Made by a program: the position numbers and the translations under genes
Source of the DNA: CAZZCU01 sp964652825
Lineage (GTDB): Bacteria; Bdellovibrionota_B; Oligoflexia; Oligoflexales; CAZZCU01
Direction: 5' to 3'
Assembly: GCA_964652825.1 (NCBI GenBank)
Contig: CAZZCU010000002.1
Coordinates: 62,001-126,000, forward strand
Length of the DNA: 64,000 bases
Shown here: positions 7,533 to 16,716 of the stretch, piece by piece
How the letters are laid out: each line of letters starts with the position of its first letter
Numbering within the stretch: the stretch's first letter is position 1
Notes under the pieces: model-generated
Told to the model about the DNA's origin: nothing
What the model saw: the letters and a program-made list of their open reading frames with translations, nothing else
Databases searched by the model: none

Positions 7533-8771
7533 ATGGGACATTCACAGCTGGGACAAATTTTAATCAAACGCGGCCTGTTGACAGAAGCTGACCGTCAAAC
7601 CATCAATCGCACCTGTGGCGCGACTCCTGGCGCTTTTGCCAAAGGTGTGCTGGCCCTGGGTTTGCTCGACGAAAACGAACTCGCTGAGCTGATTGCCGGC
7701 GAAGCGCGGTTGCCGCGAGCGCATGCCGATCTCCCTGACACCGCCAGTGCCGACGCGTTCGTCGAGTGCACCGCAGGTTTGGTGGAAAGCATGGAGTTTA
7801 TCCCAATTGACGTGGACAAGCATTATCTGACGGCGGCTATTCTGGACCCCTTTGATAAATCGACCGTACGTCGCCTCGAATTTTTCACCGGCAAACGCAT
7901 CAAACCAGTGGTTGCAACCCTGTCGCAAGTGCAGACTTACTTGCAGCAAAAAATCGAAAATTATGCGCCACGACCAACCGGACTCGAAGAATTTCTCAAA
8001 CACCATGCCGGTGATAGCAAAGACAACATCAGCAAAACCAGCGGCGAACGTATCTCGCTGATCAACAAGGTTCAGGCCGGAAAAGCCGTTACCACCAAAG
8101 ACTCCACACCACCGACGACCAAAACCGAACCCAAAGCAGATACCGCTGACGACTGGCAACAACTGGAACGTCTTAGCCAGGAGCCACAACATGAGCCCAT
8201 CGTCGAAAGCATCGAAGAACTGCCGGCCATCACCGGCGACGAGATGCAGGTTTTAGCCGAGGCCCCTGCTGCACCGATCAGCGAAACGGCTCAACCCGCC
8301 TCGCCGCCAGCGACAAAGGTCAACATCGCCGCCATCAATCGGGCGTTGTGGCGTCTTGAAACCAGCACGTCCGCCGAGAAAAGCGCCGATATTATTGCGC
8401 GGGCCGCGCACCCGATGCTCGTCGCGGGCATTATCTGGCAACTCGGCGAGACCGCCCAGACCCTGATCGGCTGGCAGAGCGATGCCGACGGCAAAATTGT
8501 TCTTAAAACCGATCTTGCCGGATTTAATGATGCAGCTGTCATAGCTGCGTTGCAAAACCAAGCCTTGGGGTTACAGACAGCTTTCGCCTGCGAAGTACCC
8601 GCTGTTGTCGAGCATTTCGCGGCACAGCAGCCGTTAGCGGCGTTATTGGTTGCTAATAAGGCGGAACAAAAAATGGTTCTGGTGACCATCGATCCGCAGC
8701 ATCAATTAAGCAATACTACCTTCGCGGATACGCTCGCAGCAGCTTTGAGGAAAATCCAGGCTAAGACATAA
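7533..8771 (+). CDS. GspE_N (MshEN-type) domain protein without ATPase
   Basis: 412 residues. The first 150 match the N-terminal domain of type II/IV secretion ATPases: LGQILIKRGLLTEADRQTI, LALGLLDENELAELIA, then IPIDVDKHYLTAAILDPFDK and FFTGKRIKPVVATLSQVQTYLQQKI. MshEN domains of this kind can bind cyclic di-GMP. No Walker motifs follow; instead there is an acidic, Pro/Thr-rich linker (about 170-265) and a C-terminal alpha/beta domain of about 140 residues. No signal peptide or membrane segment, so cytoplasmic. Divergent from the yfgM-like gene. Possibly a c-di-GMP or motility-linked regulator; this is inference. Confidence 0.72.
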   Translation: MGHSQLGQILIKRGLLTEADRQTINRTCGATPGAFAKGVLALGLLDENELAELIAGEARLPRAHADLPDTASADAFVECTAGLVESMEFIPIDVDKHYLTAAILDPFDKSTVRRLEFFTGKRIKPVVATLSQVQTYLQQKIENYAPRPTGLEEFLKHHAGDSKDNISKTSGERISLINKVQAGKAVTTKDSTPPTTKTEPKADTADDWQQLERLSQEPQHEPIVESIEELPAITGDEMQVLAEAPAAPISETAQPASPPATKVNIAAINRALWRLETSTSAEKSADIIARAAHPMLVAGIIWQLGETAQTLIGWQSDADGKIVLKTDLAGFNDAAVIAALQNQALGLQTAFACEVPAVVEHFAAQQPLAALLVANKAEQKMVLVTIDPQHQLSNTTFADTLAAALRKIQAKT

Positions 8772-8776
8772 AGGGC

Positions 8777-9742
8777 TTAGAAACCCTTGCTGGCAAGCTC
8801 TTGCGCCAATTGCTCAAGAAACGTCAGATGATTGAAAGTCGTACTGGCGTCAAATAATTTATAACCGATTAAATCCAAATGATCCGCCGGCAGGATACCG
8901 CGGAACTGTCCCCACTGCGCGGACGCTACCGGCACCACGCCATCATTGGCGCCCGCCGCTGCGGTCAAAATCCCGGCCGATAACTTGAGCATGCCTTTGG
9001 TGATATCACCGGTGGTGGCGCCAGTTGCCGCCGCCCACGATTGATAATAAATACCAGGCACATCAGGATTCGCAGGATTGAATTGCTGAGTCACAAAAGC
9101 CGTCGTCATGCTGTTAGCCGCGGCCATGGTATCCGGATCTGGGGTGTTCGTATTAATCACCCGTCCCATCAGATCAAGCATGACGCCTAAGGCCTGCTGC
9201 GCGATCGGACCGGACAGCTGTACCGACAAATCGGCAAGCTGCGTCCCGTAATGCGGCGTTGACAACGTGGAAACCGAAGCGATTTTATCGCTGACACCCG
9301 CCATGCGCACGGCATAACGTGCATCCAGTCCACCCTGCGAATGCGCGATGATATTCAATTTCTCAGCGCCGCTGCTCGCGGCAATCTGCTGGAGCTGCTC
9401 GGCTAATTGACGACCACGATACTCCGAGGTCTGCACAGCGGCGACTTCCGTCTCATAAATCTTGCAGCCTTTTTGCGTGAAGTGATCTTTGACTTTAACA
9501 AACATGCCCACGCGTTTTCCGGCCATAAAACCATGATGAAGCACGATCGGATATTGGGGGCATTGAAAGAGATTGGTGACATCACCCTGATTGCCGGTAG
9601 CGGTACCGTCATCCACGCCAGGTTGCTGTGTAATCGCGGCCGGAGACGGCTTCCTAGCACCCGTTTGCTTCGGCTCCGCACAGCCGGAGGCTGCGATCAC
9701 CAAGACTACGGTCACACTAACTCTGCAAGCAAAGCTAACCAA
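8777..9742 (-). CDS. Lipoprotein triacylglycerol lipase (alpha/beta hydrolase)
   Basis: 321 residues from a TTG (GGAG ten bases upstream). Lipoprotein signal with Cys at residue 21 (IAASGC). The mature enzyme has the oxyanion-hole segment VLHHGF (about 67-72), the nucleophile elbow AHSQGG with Ser135, and candidate acid and base in GANDGVVP and DHLDL or FNHL near the C-terminus. This is the bacterial LipA/lactonizing lipase pattern. A Cys pair (61 and 93) could form a disulfide. It should act on esters at the cell surface or in the periplasm. Its stop lies six bases from the stop of the convergent GspE_N gene. Confidence 0.82.
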   Translation of the reverse strand: MVSFACRVSVTVVLVIAASGCAEPKQTGARKPSPAAITQQPGVDDGTATGNQGDVTNLFQCPQYPIVLHHGFMAGKRVGMFVKVKDHFTQKGCKIYETEVAAVQTSEYRGRQLAEQLQQIAASSGAEKLNIIAHSQGGLDARYAVRMAGVSDKIASVSTLSTPHYGTQLADLSVQLSGPIAQQALGVMLDLMGRVINTNTPDPDTMAAANSMTTAFVTQQFNPANPDVPGIYYQSWAAATGATTGDITKGMLKLSAGILTAAAGANDGVVPVASAQWGQFRGILPADHLDLIGYKLFDASTTFNHLTFLEQLAQELASKGF

Positions 9743-10185
9743 GGCTGACAGTCTCCGTCGATATCGGGGTGTAGGTATCTATAAACGATAACATGGATTA
9801 TGTAGCAAGAATTAAACCTATGATAACATATTGAATTTATTTGTATTTTTAAGAAAATTACTGTCTAGATCCTAGACATTGTCAACGCCGGTGGCGACAG
9901 AGAAGAGGAAGTGTGGGTGCTTAGTCGAATTTGGTAAGTAAACAGCAGCATTCAACGGTAAGCAACGGGAACAGCAACAAGGGGGTTTGTCCTCTAAAAA
10001 ACAAACAAATGTGACCAATCTAAGCACCCACGCCGTAGGAGTGAACCAGCGGCGATCGCCATTCTGCAGCTAATGTGCCAATAGCTTGTGTCGCAGTTAT
10101 TTCAGCGAGTTAACTTAATCCAAAACAGGTCTTATCGAGAATAGGCAATAGTTTCGCCTGGCAGTTCCAACGAGCCTGGCGCGAC
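9743..10185. other. Gene-free stretch of about 440 bases
   Basis: No convincing protein-coding frame on either strand. The left part (9780-9880) is AT-rich and should hold the promoter of the leftward lipase gene. The middle (9911-10033) is bounded by a long inverted repeat and is annotated separately as a candidate RNA. The right part (10035-10185) shows nothing I can name beyond two copies of the octamer GCCTGGCR near 10156 and 10174. Confidence 0.6.
9911..10033. ncRNA. Candidate structured RNA closed by a 12-bp stem
   Basis: GTGGGTGCTTAG (9913-9924) and its exact complement CTAAGCACCCAC (10020-10031) enclose about 95 bases; the pairing extends by a G-T and a G-C pair outward. Inside, TTGGT (9931-9935) can pair with ACCAA (10014-10018) and GTTTGT (9985-9990) with ACAAAC (10001-10006). 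A nested, closed fold in a long intergenic gap suggests a small RNA. It does not match signatures I know for tmRNA, RNase P RNA or 4.5S RNA, and the sense strand is unknown. The alternative is a simple inverted repeat. Confidence 0.35.
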
Positions 10186-10208
10186 AGCTGGCTAAATTCT
10201 AGCCAGCT
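10186..10208. terminator. Hairpin at the end of mrp
   Basis: AGCTGGCTA (10186-10194) and TAGCCAGCT (10200-10208) form a perfect 9-bp stem with a 5-base loop starting right at the mrp stop codon. No T tract follows on the minus strand, so it may act as a 3' RNA stabiliser or as a factor-assisted terminator. Confidence 0.5.
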
Positions 10209-11044
10209 TAGGCGCGAGCGACGATGGCAGCGATGTCGGCAAAAATATTCGCCAGATCGGGAGTCTCGTCTGGCCTGGTCTCGCTCGCCACCGGCCTGCC
10301 TTCATCGCCGGCGATACGCACACGCGTATCAACCGGCAACTTCGCCAACACCGGCACGCCATACTCTTTGGCGAAGGCGGCGGCACCGCCATCACCAAAA
10401 ATCGCATCCGTATGACCACACTGCGAACAACGATGCGTTGCCATGTTTTCCACGACACCGAGAACGGGAACAGACAATTGCCGAAACATCATCAACGCCT
10501 TGCGCGCGTCGATCAAAGCGACTTCCTGCGGCGTGGTCACCACGAGTGCCTGATGGATAGGGAGCTTCTCGATCAAAGTCAGCTGTACATCACCAGTCCC
10601 AGGCGGCAGATCGATAACCAGATAATCCAGATCACCCCACGTCACATCGTGACAAAACTGCAACAAAGCCTTGGCAATCATCGGTCCACGCCAGATAATC
10701 GGCGTCGCCGCATCCGCCAGCAAACCAAAAGACATAAATTTAATGCCGTGCGCCGTCGCCGGCATAATTTTATTGCCCGCCACGACTTCCGGTGGTGTGG
10801 TCATGCCCAGCATCGTCGGCGCCGACGGGCCGTAAATATCAGCATCAAGCAAACCCACGCGTTTACCGGCGCGCGCCAGCGCAACCGCGAGATTGACGCT
10901 GATCGTCGATTTGCCAACGCCACCCTTGCCCGAGGCGACCACCACAACCTGGCGCACACCGGCAATCGCAGTGCGATCGAAGGTGATGCCCAAGCCTTGG
11001 CGCTTTGGCGGTGGTACTGGTCCTGGACTCTTGGGGTCGTTCAT
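10208..11044 (-). CDS. mrp: Mrp/ApbC/NBP35 family P-loop iron-sulfur carrier
   Basis: 278 residues. Deviant Walker A GKGGVGKS at 39-46, DADIYGPSAPTMLG shortly after, PPGTGDVQLT, and a CxxC (CSQCG, near residue 207) that bridges a 4Fe-4S cluster between two subunits. Mrp proteins carry and deliver Fe-S clusters in the cytoplasm. The N-terminal MIP18 (DUF59) domain found in many Mrp proteins is absent; a short Pro-rich tail takes its place. Divergent from glutaredoxin across 58 bases, so the two thiol/iron-sulfur functions may share a control region. Confidence 0.9.
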   Translation of the reverse strand: MNDPKSPGPVPPPKRQGLGITFDRTAIAGVRQVVVVASGKGGVGKSTISVNLAVALARAGKRVGLLDADIYGPSAPTMLGMTTPPEVVAGNKIMPATAHGIKFMSFGLLADAATPIIWRGPMIAKALLQFCHDVTWGDLDYLVIDLPPGTGDVQLTLIEKLPIHQALVVTTPQEVALIDARKALMMFRQLSVPVLGVVENMATHRCSQCGHTDAIFGDGGAAAFAKEYGVPVLAKLPVDTRVRIAGDEGRPVASETRPDETPDLANIFADIAAIVARA

Positions 11045-11102
11045 TGTTATATATTCCTGCTACGTAGCGACTCCGCTTGTAGTCAACCTGAGGAGCGTTG
11101 TC

Positions 11103-11360
11103 ATGCAAAAAATCCGCGTCTACACGACCTCGGTCTGTCCCTACTGCATACAAGCCAAACGCCTGCTGCAACAGCTGAACCTAGACTATGAAGAAATCAA
11201 TCTTGAGAACGATCAAACATTACGCCTGCAATTATCAGCCGAGAACAACGGCTGGCGCACCGTACCAATGATTTTTGTCGGTGAGACGTTTATCGGCGGC
11301 TACAACGAACTCGTGGCCTTGCATAAACAAAATGCGCTGCTACCGAAGGTACAGGCGTGA
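11103..11360 (+). CDS. grxC: Glutaredoxin 3-type
   Basis: 85 residues from the ATG at 11103, preceded by GAGGAG. A longer frame begins upstream but would run through the mrp promoter region. Thioredoxin fold with dithiol active site CPYC (Cys12, Cys15), the cis-Pro segment TVPMIFVG and the GSH-binding IGGYNEL near residue 67. Reduces disulfides with glutathione in the cytoplasm. Its TGA overlaps the GTG start of the next gene (GTGA), so the two are translationally coupled. Confidence 0.92.
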   Translation: MQKIRVYTTSVCPYCIQAKRLLQQLNLDYEEINLENDQTLRLQLSAENNGWRTVPMIFVGETFIGGYNELVALHKQNALLPKVQA

Positions 11361-12790
11361 TCCTGACCCACAAACGAACACCACTGTACCTGATCGCAAT
11401 CATGGTCGCGGCCGCACTCGGTGGCACATTCTATTGGCGCGGCAAACACGCCGGCCGTCTTGCGGGAAACGACCCCACGACTATAGTGCCGCCGGCGGCT
11501 CCACAACCTGCATCGATACCAACGACAGCGTCGACCGGCGCCGACCAACCAACCGACACCCCCACGTTTAGCGGCGAGGCGGCCCTGGCTTTCACGCAAC
11601 TCCAAGCCAAATACCACGCCGGTGAGTATGTCGCCGCCGTCGACTTCGCCGACAGCCTGCTCCATCGCGGCGAACTGGACACCAACTTTATGCAGTGGCT
11701 GCAAAAGCAAATGCCGACTTTGCTCATCAGCGCCGGCTGGCAGCAAATCAAAAACAGCGATTGCGATGCCGCGGCTATTTATTTGCGACGCGCCGAAGCC
11801 GTTGCGAAGAACGCGGAAATCAGCAAAGGCTTGGCATACTGCTACCATAAACTCAAAAATGTTTTGGCGGCGGATGAACAATTCCGCACCTATCTCGATC
11901 AGCGTCCGGATGATCTGCACATGCATTTGTTATATGCCGACCACCTGGAGTCCGATCGCCGTTATCAAGCCGCCGAAAAAATCCTGCGACAAATTGCCAA
12001 TGACACGACCACCACCGCGGACGACAACAACATTGATCGTGAGCAAATCGCCAAACGCGCCGAGGCAATGCGCGCCAAAGCCAGCGAAGACAATCTGCAG
12101 ACCAGCATCAGCTCCGAGCACATTCAAATTATCTATCGTCCAGAAGAACACGGCGTTGTCGTAAACCCCATTCTTGACGTGCTTGAAAACGCGATCAGTG
12201 AGTATGAAGATCATCTCGGTATTCCGCCACCACGCTCACCTATTGAGGTGATTTTGTATCCGAGCGATGGTTTTTCGCGATTTGCCGCCGGCGCACCGGA
12301 TTGGGCGCAGGGAATTTTTGACGGCCGCATCCGCATACCGATTTCGCGCGCCGCGTTGCGACAGCATGGCTTTCGCGAACTAAACAAGGTTTTACGTCAC
12401 GAATTATTTCATGCTTTGATGGCAAACCAAACCAATGGACGGAATCTGCCACCTTGGTTTAACGAAGGCATGGCGCAACGCCTTGAATGCCCCGTCACCG
12501 CGCCATGTTCGGTGAAGATGCCCTTAACGCCAGGACAGTTTCTGCCCGAACATGTATTTTTCGTACCCTATACAACCTTTGATGAGCTACTCGCATCACG
12601 TACGTACATGCAAAGTCGCTATCTGATCGCAACCATCGAACAAGAGCACGAAGGACTGGAAAGTCTTCGACAGATTATTGCCACGCTGCCTACATCCGGC
12701 GAAATTAATTCCAACAAACTCCTGCTGCCGCTCAGAACTAACTTTGCTCAGCTACACGCACGCGCCGCATATCTCTGGAGGCGACGTTAA
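11357..12790 (+). CDS. Membrane-anchored gluzincin-like peptidase (peptidase MA-type) with TPR region
   Basis: 477 residues. One N-terminal membrane segment (about 9-28), an Ala/Thr/Pro linker, then helical TPR-like repeats (about 75-250) and a C-terminal metalloprotease domain. The zinc site HELFH is at residues 348-352 and the third ligand Glu is in WFNEGMAQ about 20 residues further, as in MA-family gluzincins. A short sequence follows with two Cys. Probably acts in the periplasm; substrate unknown. Coupled by GTGA overlap to glutaredoxin. Confidence 0.75.
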   Translation: MILTHKRTPLYLIAIMVAAALGGTFYWRGKHAGRLAGNDPTTIVPPAAPQPASIPTTASTGADQPTDTPTFSGEAALAFTQLQAKYHAGEYVAAVDFADSLLHRGELDTNFMQWLQKQMPTLLISAGWQQIKNSDCDAAAIYLRRAEAVAKNAEISKGLAYCYHKLKNVLAADEQFRTYLDQRPDDLHMHLLYADHLESDRRYQAAEKILRQIANDTTTTADDNNIDREQIAKRAEAMRAKASEDNLQTSISSEHIQIIYRPEEHGVVVNPILDVLENAISEYEDHLGIPPPRSPIEVILYPSDGFSRFAAGAPDWAQGIFDGRIRIPISRAALRQHGFRELNKVLRHELFHALMANQTNGRNLPPWFNEGMAQRLECPVTAPCSVKMPLTPGQFLPEHVFFVPYTTFDELLASRTYMQSRYLIATIEQEHEGLESLRQIIATLPTSGEINSNKLLLPLRTNFAQLHARAAYLWRRR

Positions 12791-12792
12791 TC

Positions 12793-13773
12793 TTAAACGC
12801 AACAAAGTTGTCGCCAGAGCGTCTGCATATCCTCGGGCAAGGGCGCGGTGATGCTCCGCTCTTTTTTCAATTCCGGATGTTGAAAGGTCAATGCCGCGGC
12901 ATGCAGGCAATGACGTGCAAAGCCAGCACGTTCCTGAACCGCATCAGTGTTGCCATGCGCAAAATAATCGAGAAACACCTGCTCATCAGGATGATAAAGC
13001 TTGTCGCCCACGAGCGGCAGATGGCTATAGGCAGCATGAATACGGATTTGATTGGTGCGGCCGGTGCGCGGCATCGCCCGTAACAAAACATGACCTGGCG
13101 CACGCTCCTGCACCATAAAATCTGTACGCGCCGGCAGACCATCCGCTCGTACCCACTTCTTGATCCGAATCGCGCTATCAGTCAGATCACCAATAGCGCC
13201 ATCGACGATCCAGGAATGCTCCATCGTCTCACCACGAGCGATTGCCAGGTATTCCTTGAGCACGCGATGACGTTGCAGATCGCTTGCCAGCTGCATGCGT
13301 AGCTTTGATGTCGCCGCGCACAAGACTAGACCGCTGGTCTCGCGATCCAAACGATGTACCGCCGACCACTCCTTGCCGAATTTTTGCGCTAATAACACCG
13401 CCAACGTATTCTGGCGATACGGCCCGTTTTCGTGCATCGGCAGATTGCCTGGCTTGTTCACAGCCATGACACCGCTTTCCTCGTACACCAATTCGATACG
13501 CGTATCGACCTGCGGCTCCACTTCGGGGGGGTGATAAAGATGCACGATATCTTGCGCACGCATGCGATAGGAAGAACGCACCGATTGACCACTGACTAAT
13601 ACCGTCGCGGCTTCGAGACGTTTTTGCCAGGCCGCCCGCGAGTGAAACGGAAACGCCTCCGCCAGGTAGGCATCAACCCGCTGACCCGCATCTTCGGGTC
13701 GCACCGGACCGCCGATGCGGCGAAAGTCCGCACCAAGCTCGATTTGCCGGATTGTAGTTGGCGTATCTTCCAT
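12793..13773 (-). CDS. RluD/RluA-family pseudouridine synthase
   Basis: 326 residues. N-terminal S4-like RNA-binding region (RVDAYLAEAFPFHSRAAWQKRLEAATVLVSG, about 32-62) and the catalytic domain with the family motif HRLDRETSGL, catalytic Asp at 143. RTGRTNQIRIHAAY and LVGDKLYHP are further family hallmarks. Converts uridine to pseudouridine in rRNA or tRNA; the exact site (RluA, RluC or RluD type) cannot be told from sequence alone. Convergent with the peptidase gene, two bases apart. Confidence 0.88.
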   Translation of the reverse strand: MEDTPTTIRQIELGADFRRIGGPVRPEDAGQRVDAYLAEAFPFHSRAAWQKRLEAATVLVSGQSVRSSYRMRAQDIVHLYHPPEVEPQVDTRIELVYEESGVMAVNKPGNLPMHENGPYRQNTLAVLLAQKFGKEWSAVHRLDRETSGLVLCAATSKLRMQLASDLQRHRVLKEYLAIARGETMEHSWIVDGAIGDLTDSAIRIKKWVRADGLPARTDFMVQERAPGHVLLRAMPRTGRTNQIRIHAAYSHLPLVGDKLYHPDEQVFLDYFAHGNTDAVQERAGFARHCLHAAALTFQHPELKKERSITAPLPEDMQTLWRQLCCV

Positions 13774-13833
13774 CTGCGTCTACATTAACCTCGCACTTAC
13801 CAGAGCTAAACCGGCAATATAACGGATAACTGC

Positions 13834-14283
13834 ATGGGCATCAAAATCATCACCACTAATCGCAAGGCAAGCCATGAGTATGCCTTGTTTGAAAAGTTTG
13901 AAGCCGGGATAGCCTTGCAGGGCACCGAAGTCAAGGCTTTACGATTGGGCAAAGCCAACCTCAGCGACGGCTGGGTGGATCTGAGCACCGGCGAGGCGAT
14001 CTTGCGTGATGCGCAGATTAGTCCTTACACACATGGTAATCTGCATAATCACACCGAAAAACGCCCACGCCGCCTGCTGCTAAAACGCAATGAAATTCAT
14101 AAGCTCAACCGACAAGTCGCCGAAAAGGGCATGTCGGTGATCCCGCTGAAGCTTTATTTTAAAGACAGCCTAGTGAAAATCGAGATCGCCGTCGCCAAAG
14201 GCAAAAAACACTACGATAAACGCGATTCGGAAAAAACGCGCCAGGCTAATCGTGATATCGCCAGGGCCATGCGCTCTCGCTAA
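13834..14283 (+). CDS. smpB: SsrA-binding protein SmpB
   Basis: 149 residues, the family's normal length. Signatures: NRKASHEY at the N-terminus, AGI-LQGTEVKALRLGKANLSDGWV, YTHGN, and the C-terminal KGKKHYDKRDSEKTRQANRDIARAM tail that mimics an mRNA path in the ribosome. SmpB carries tmRNA to stalled ribosomes; no tmRNA gene is visible nearby. Its stop codon overlaps by four bases with the stop of the convergent gene. Confidence 0.96.
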   Translation: MGIKIITTNRKASHEYALFEKFEAGIALQGTEVKALRLGKANLSDGWVDLSTGEAILRDAQISPYTHGNLHNHTEKRPRRLLLKRNEIHKLNRQVAEKGMSVIPLKLYFKDSLVKIEIAVAKGKKHYDKRDSEKTRQANRDIARAMRSR

Positions 14284-15446
14284 GGCAACGCATAATCCTG
14301 CCAGGTTTTTTTGATAAAATGAAAACCCTTAGTGACCAAGTGCTGATGTGTGCGTTTGGAGCGCAATAATGCCACCAATTGCTCGCCGTCAGGATCGATG
14401 GCGACACCGCCGACATACTGATCATTGTCGAGCGTCAGACTGCCGATCAAACGATTGGTTTTGTAATGATAAACATAAAGTTTTTTCCAGGCATCGCGTT
14501 CCGCAGGCCGACTACCATAAAAGGCAATGACTTGATTTTTAAAATTCACCGCCATGCTGCTACTATCAACTTTAAGTCCCGGCTCAACCTTTAATTTATA
14601 AACTGTTTCCTTCGCTACATTCGTCCAGGTGGGTAACTCACGGACCGTAAAGACATTGCCGTCAGCTTGCCAATGAACCAACGCGATAAGTTCGGCTTGT
14701 TGCAAAATCCGCCAATCCGTCGGCAAGAGCAACTCATGATCAGCTTTACCGCGACCACCGGAGTATGCACGTAAATAATTTTGCGCGCCTTGTTCCAACA
14801 GAATGTAGCGATTACGTCGCGTCGATGCATAAATCGGCACGTGTGCTTTCGGATAACTCATCGCCGTACGCTGTTGAAAAGTTTCGGTATCAATCTCCTT
14901 GATAGCACCAGCTTTCATATCCGCGACACGCGCGCCGTCATCACCGGCTACCATTCGATACTCATTTAACGCGAACGACTTAACCGCTTTACCGGCACCA
15001 GCGGTATTCACCAGGGACAAGCTCACGCCAGTCGCGTCGCCGGTGTAACAGCCAGCGAGGCCATCGCGAAAATTCAGAATCGTCGCACCGCGCAGATGTC
15101 CCATACCGATCGGCAACAATCCCGGCAATTGTTTCAAACTAGCGGAGAATATCGGCGCCGTTTTAGCAGTCAACATATCCAGACGATACAACGTATACTT
15201 CTGCCCATCGTCTTTCTTGGCGACATCAGGGGCATTAGCAGCCAGATAATAAAACCATTGACCGCCGCCACTATAAAAATAATCGCTACCTGCGGGAGCT
15301 GCCTCATACTGAAAGCAATCATAGGTCTTACGCGGCGTTTCAGCTGCGGGCGGCGTGACGGCTGGTCCAGTCGCATAAGCCAGTTGACCGATGGCGCTGC
15401 CGCAACCCAGACTCCATAGTGTCAGACGAAAAAAAATCAACCGCAT
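14280..15446 (-). CDS. Exported propeller-like protein of unknown function
   Basis: 388 residues, ATG preceded by GGGGAG. A signal peptide spans about residues 1-26 (ending YATG or just before). The mature part is a run of short beta strands separated by polar turns, with WD40/TolB-like phrases (GGVAIDPDGEQLVALLRS near the C-terminus, RYILLEQGAQNYLRAYS in the middle), consistent with a beta-propeller. No catalytic motif seen. Last gene of a leftward three-gene set with the next two entries, 22 bases after the preceding one. Confidence 0.65.
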   Translation of the reverse strand: MRLIFFRLTLWSLGCGSAIGQLAYATGPAVTPPAAETPRKTYDCFQYEAAPAGSDYFYSGGGQWFYYLAANAPDVAKKDDGQKYTLYRLDMLTAKTAPIFSASLKQLPGLLPIGMGHLRGATILNFRDGLAGCYTGDATGVSLSLVNTAGAGKAVKSFALNEYRMVAGDDGARVADMKAGAIKEIDTETFQQRTAMSYPKAHVPIYASTRRNRYILLEQGAQNYLRAYSGGRGKADHELLLPTDWRILQQAELIALVHWQADGNVFTVRELPTWTNVAKETVYKLKVEPGLKVDSSSMAVNFKNQVIAFYGSRPAERDAWKKLYVYHYKTNRLIGSLTLDNDQYVGGVAIDPDGEQLVALLRSKRTHQHLVTKGFHFIKKTWQDYALP

Positions 15447-15468
15447 GCTCTACTCCCCAACTTTGAAC

Positions 15469-16716
15469 TTATCGCTTCTTCAAAAACGGCAAGTTGTGTT
15501 TCGTGACCCGCAAGACTTCAGGTTGTCTGCCGTAGGTACGACGCTCGATCAAACCAATCGATGAAGGCGATTGCAACAGCATATAGTCATCAAGCAAAAC
15601 ATACTTGCGTGCTTCGTCGACTTCGCTTTTATCAAGCAGCAAGCCATCGGTTAAGCGATAACGCATAACTTCAGTCATCGATTGATAATCACTATCCGAT
15701 TGGTACTGGTTACCAGCAAAAACCAGCGTCAGCTTATCGCGACTGGCATTTAACAGGCTACGGGTGATCGCCGTGCTTTTCACCTGCAGGCTTTTCGTCA
15801 TTAACGCACCAGCCGCATCGATATAATGTATTTGCAACGGCACCACCGACTGCGACTCTTGATCGATGGTAATAAAATGCGGCACCACCGCAAAATCCTG
15901 ACTGAGTAGACTACGACCACTGAGATTAATCGGCGTACCCTCAATCGTCTGTGTGTCGACGTTCACCACAAACAAGCGATCCGCGTCTTTCACCACCGCC
16001 AGATGATCAAAGTCAGGCACCACCGCCAGCGAAGTCATCGCCTTGGCATCGTTGATTTCAAACGACGTCACCTGCCATTCCTGCGCCTCAAGAGTCGCTG
16101 GCAGATCAACCACGGTCAGCGTCTTCTCACCCTGCGATACCAGCAGCTTATCCGCACCCAACAAGGTCCCGGCAATAATTGGGTCATCCTTGCCTAAATT
16201 TGGTCCACCCAGATAAGTATTTTTTAACGTACCATCCGCATCTAGTTCGATAACCGCCATGGTCAAATACTCGTCCATCAATACCAAGAAATGACCACTG
16301 GCGCTGAACGCCGCTGTCTGAATCTCGCCTTGCAGCTCAGCGGGATTTTTGGTGGTTTCACCGTTAGCTTTGACGATAACGTAATCAGCACCACCAACAA
16401 CCACGTTGTAAGCGGCATCGGCACCGCCCAGCACCCATAACCGGTCATGGTCCAGGGGAACCGCTCGCGACCCTTGCAAGGTGAATGGCTCGATGCCAAA
16501 TTGATGCAACGCACGAGCTTTGCGATCAAGCATGACGACTTTATCGTCGTGAGCAATACCAATCGCGGAAGCCGGTGAATAGAATATCGGCATATGTAGT
16601 GCACGTGCGGATTCATTAAACGTGTCATGCGCACTTTTGCATGTCGTTCCAAGCAACATAATCGGCAGAGTCAGCAACAAATAACCCCGCGTCCTGGCAA
16701 ATAAATTAAAACGCAT
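15469..16716 (-). CDS. Exported propeller-like protein, probable lipoprotein
   Basis: 415 residues, start preceded by GGGG. The N-terminal signal ends LLGTTCKS; the Cys could be lipidated but the residues before it do not match the usual lipobox (-3 is Gly). The rest has propeller-style repeats (AFSASGHFLVLMDE, SLAVVPDFDHLAVVKDADRLFVVN, KLTLVFAGNQYQSD). Its start overlaps the end of the upstream barrel gene by 11 bases, so the two are translationally coupled. Together with the downstream propeller gene it may form an envelope assembly with that barrel; this is inference. Confidence 0.62.
   Translation of the reverse strand: MRFNLFARTRGYLLLTLPIMLLGTTCKSAHDTFNESARALHMPIFYSPASAIGIAHDDKVVMLDRKARALHQFGIEPFTLQGSRAVPLDHDRLWVLGGADAAYNVVVGGADYVIVKANGETTKNPAELQGEIQTAAFSASGHFLVLMDEYLTMAVIELDADGTLKNTYLGGPNLGKDDPIIAGTLLGADKLLVSQGEKTLTVVDLPATLEAQEWQVTSFEINDAKAMTSLAVVPDFDHLAVVKDADRLFVVNVDTQTIEGTPINLSGRSLLSQDFAVVPHFITIDQESQSVVPLQIHYIDAAGALMTKSLQVKSTAITRSLLNASRDKLTLVFAGNQYQSDSDYQSMTEVMRYRLTDGLLLDKSEVDEARKYVLLDDYMLLQSPSSIGLIERRTYGRQPEVLRVTKHNLPFLKKR

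Noticed and set aside
7560..8192. Leftward 210-codon ORF
   Set aside because: Complete antisense shadow of the GspE_N domain gene.
10412..11191. Long rightward ORF across mrp
   Set aside because: It lies antisense to mrp, whose motifs are unmistakable, and its predicted sequence is a His/Arg-rich shadow.
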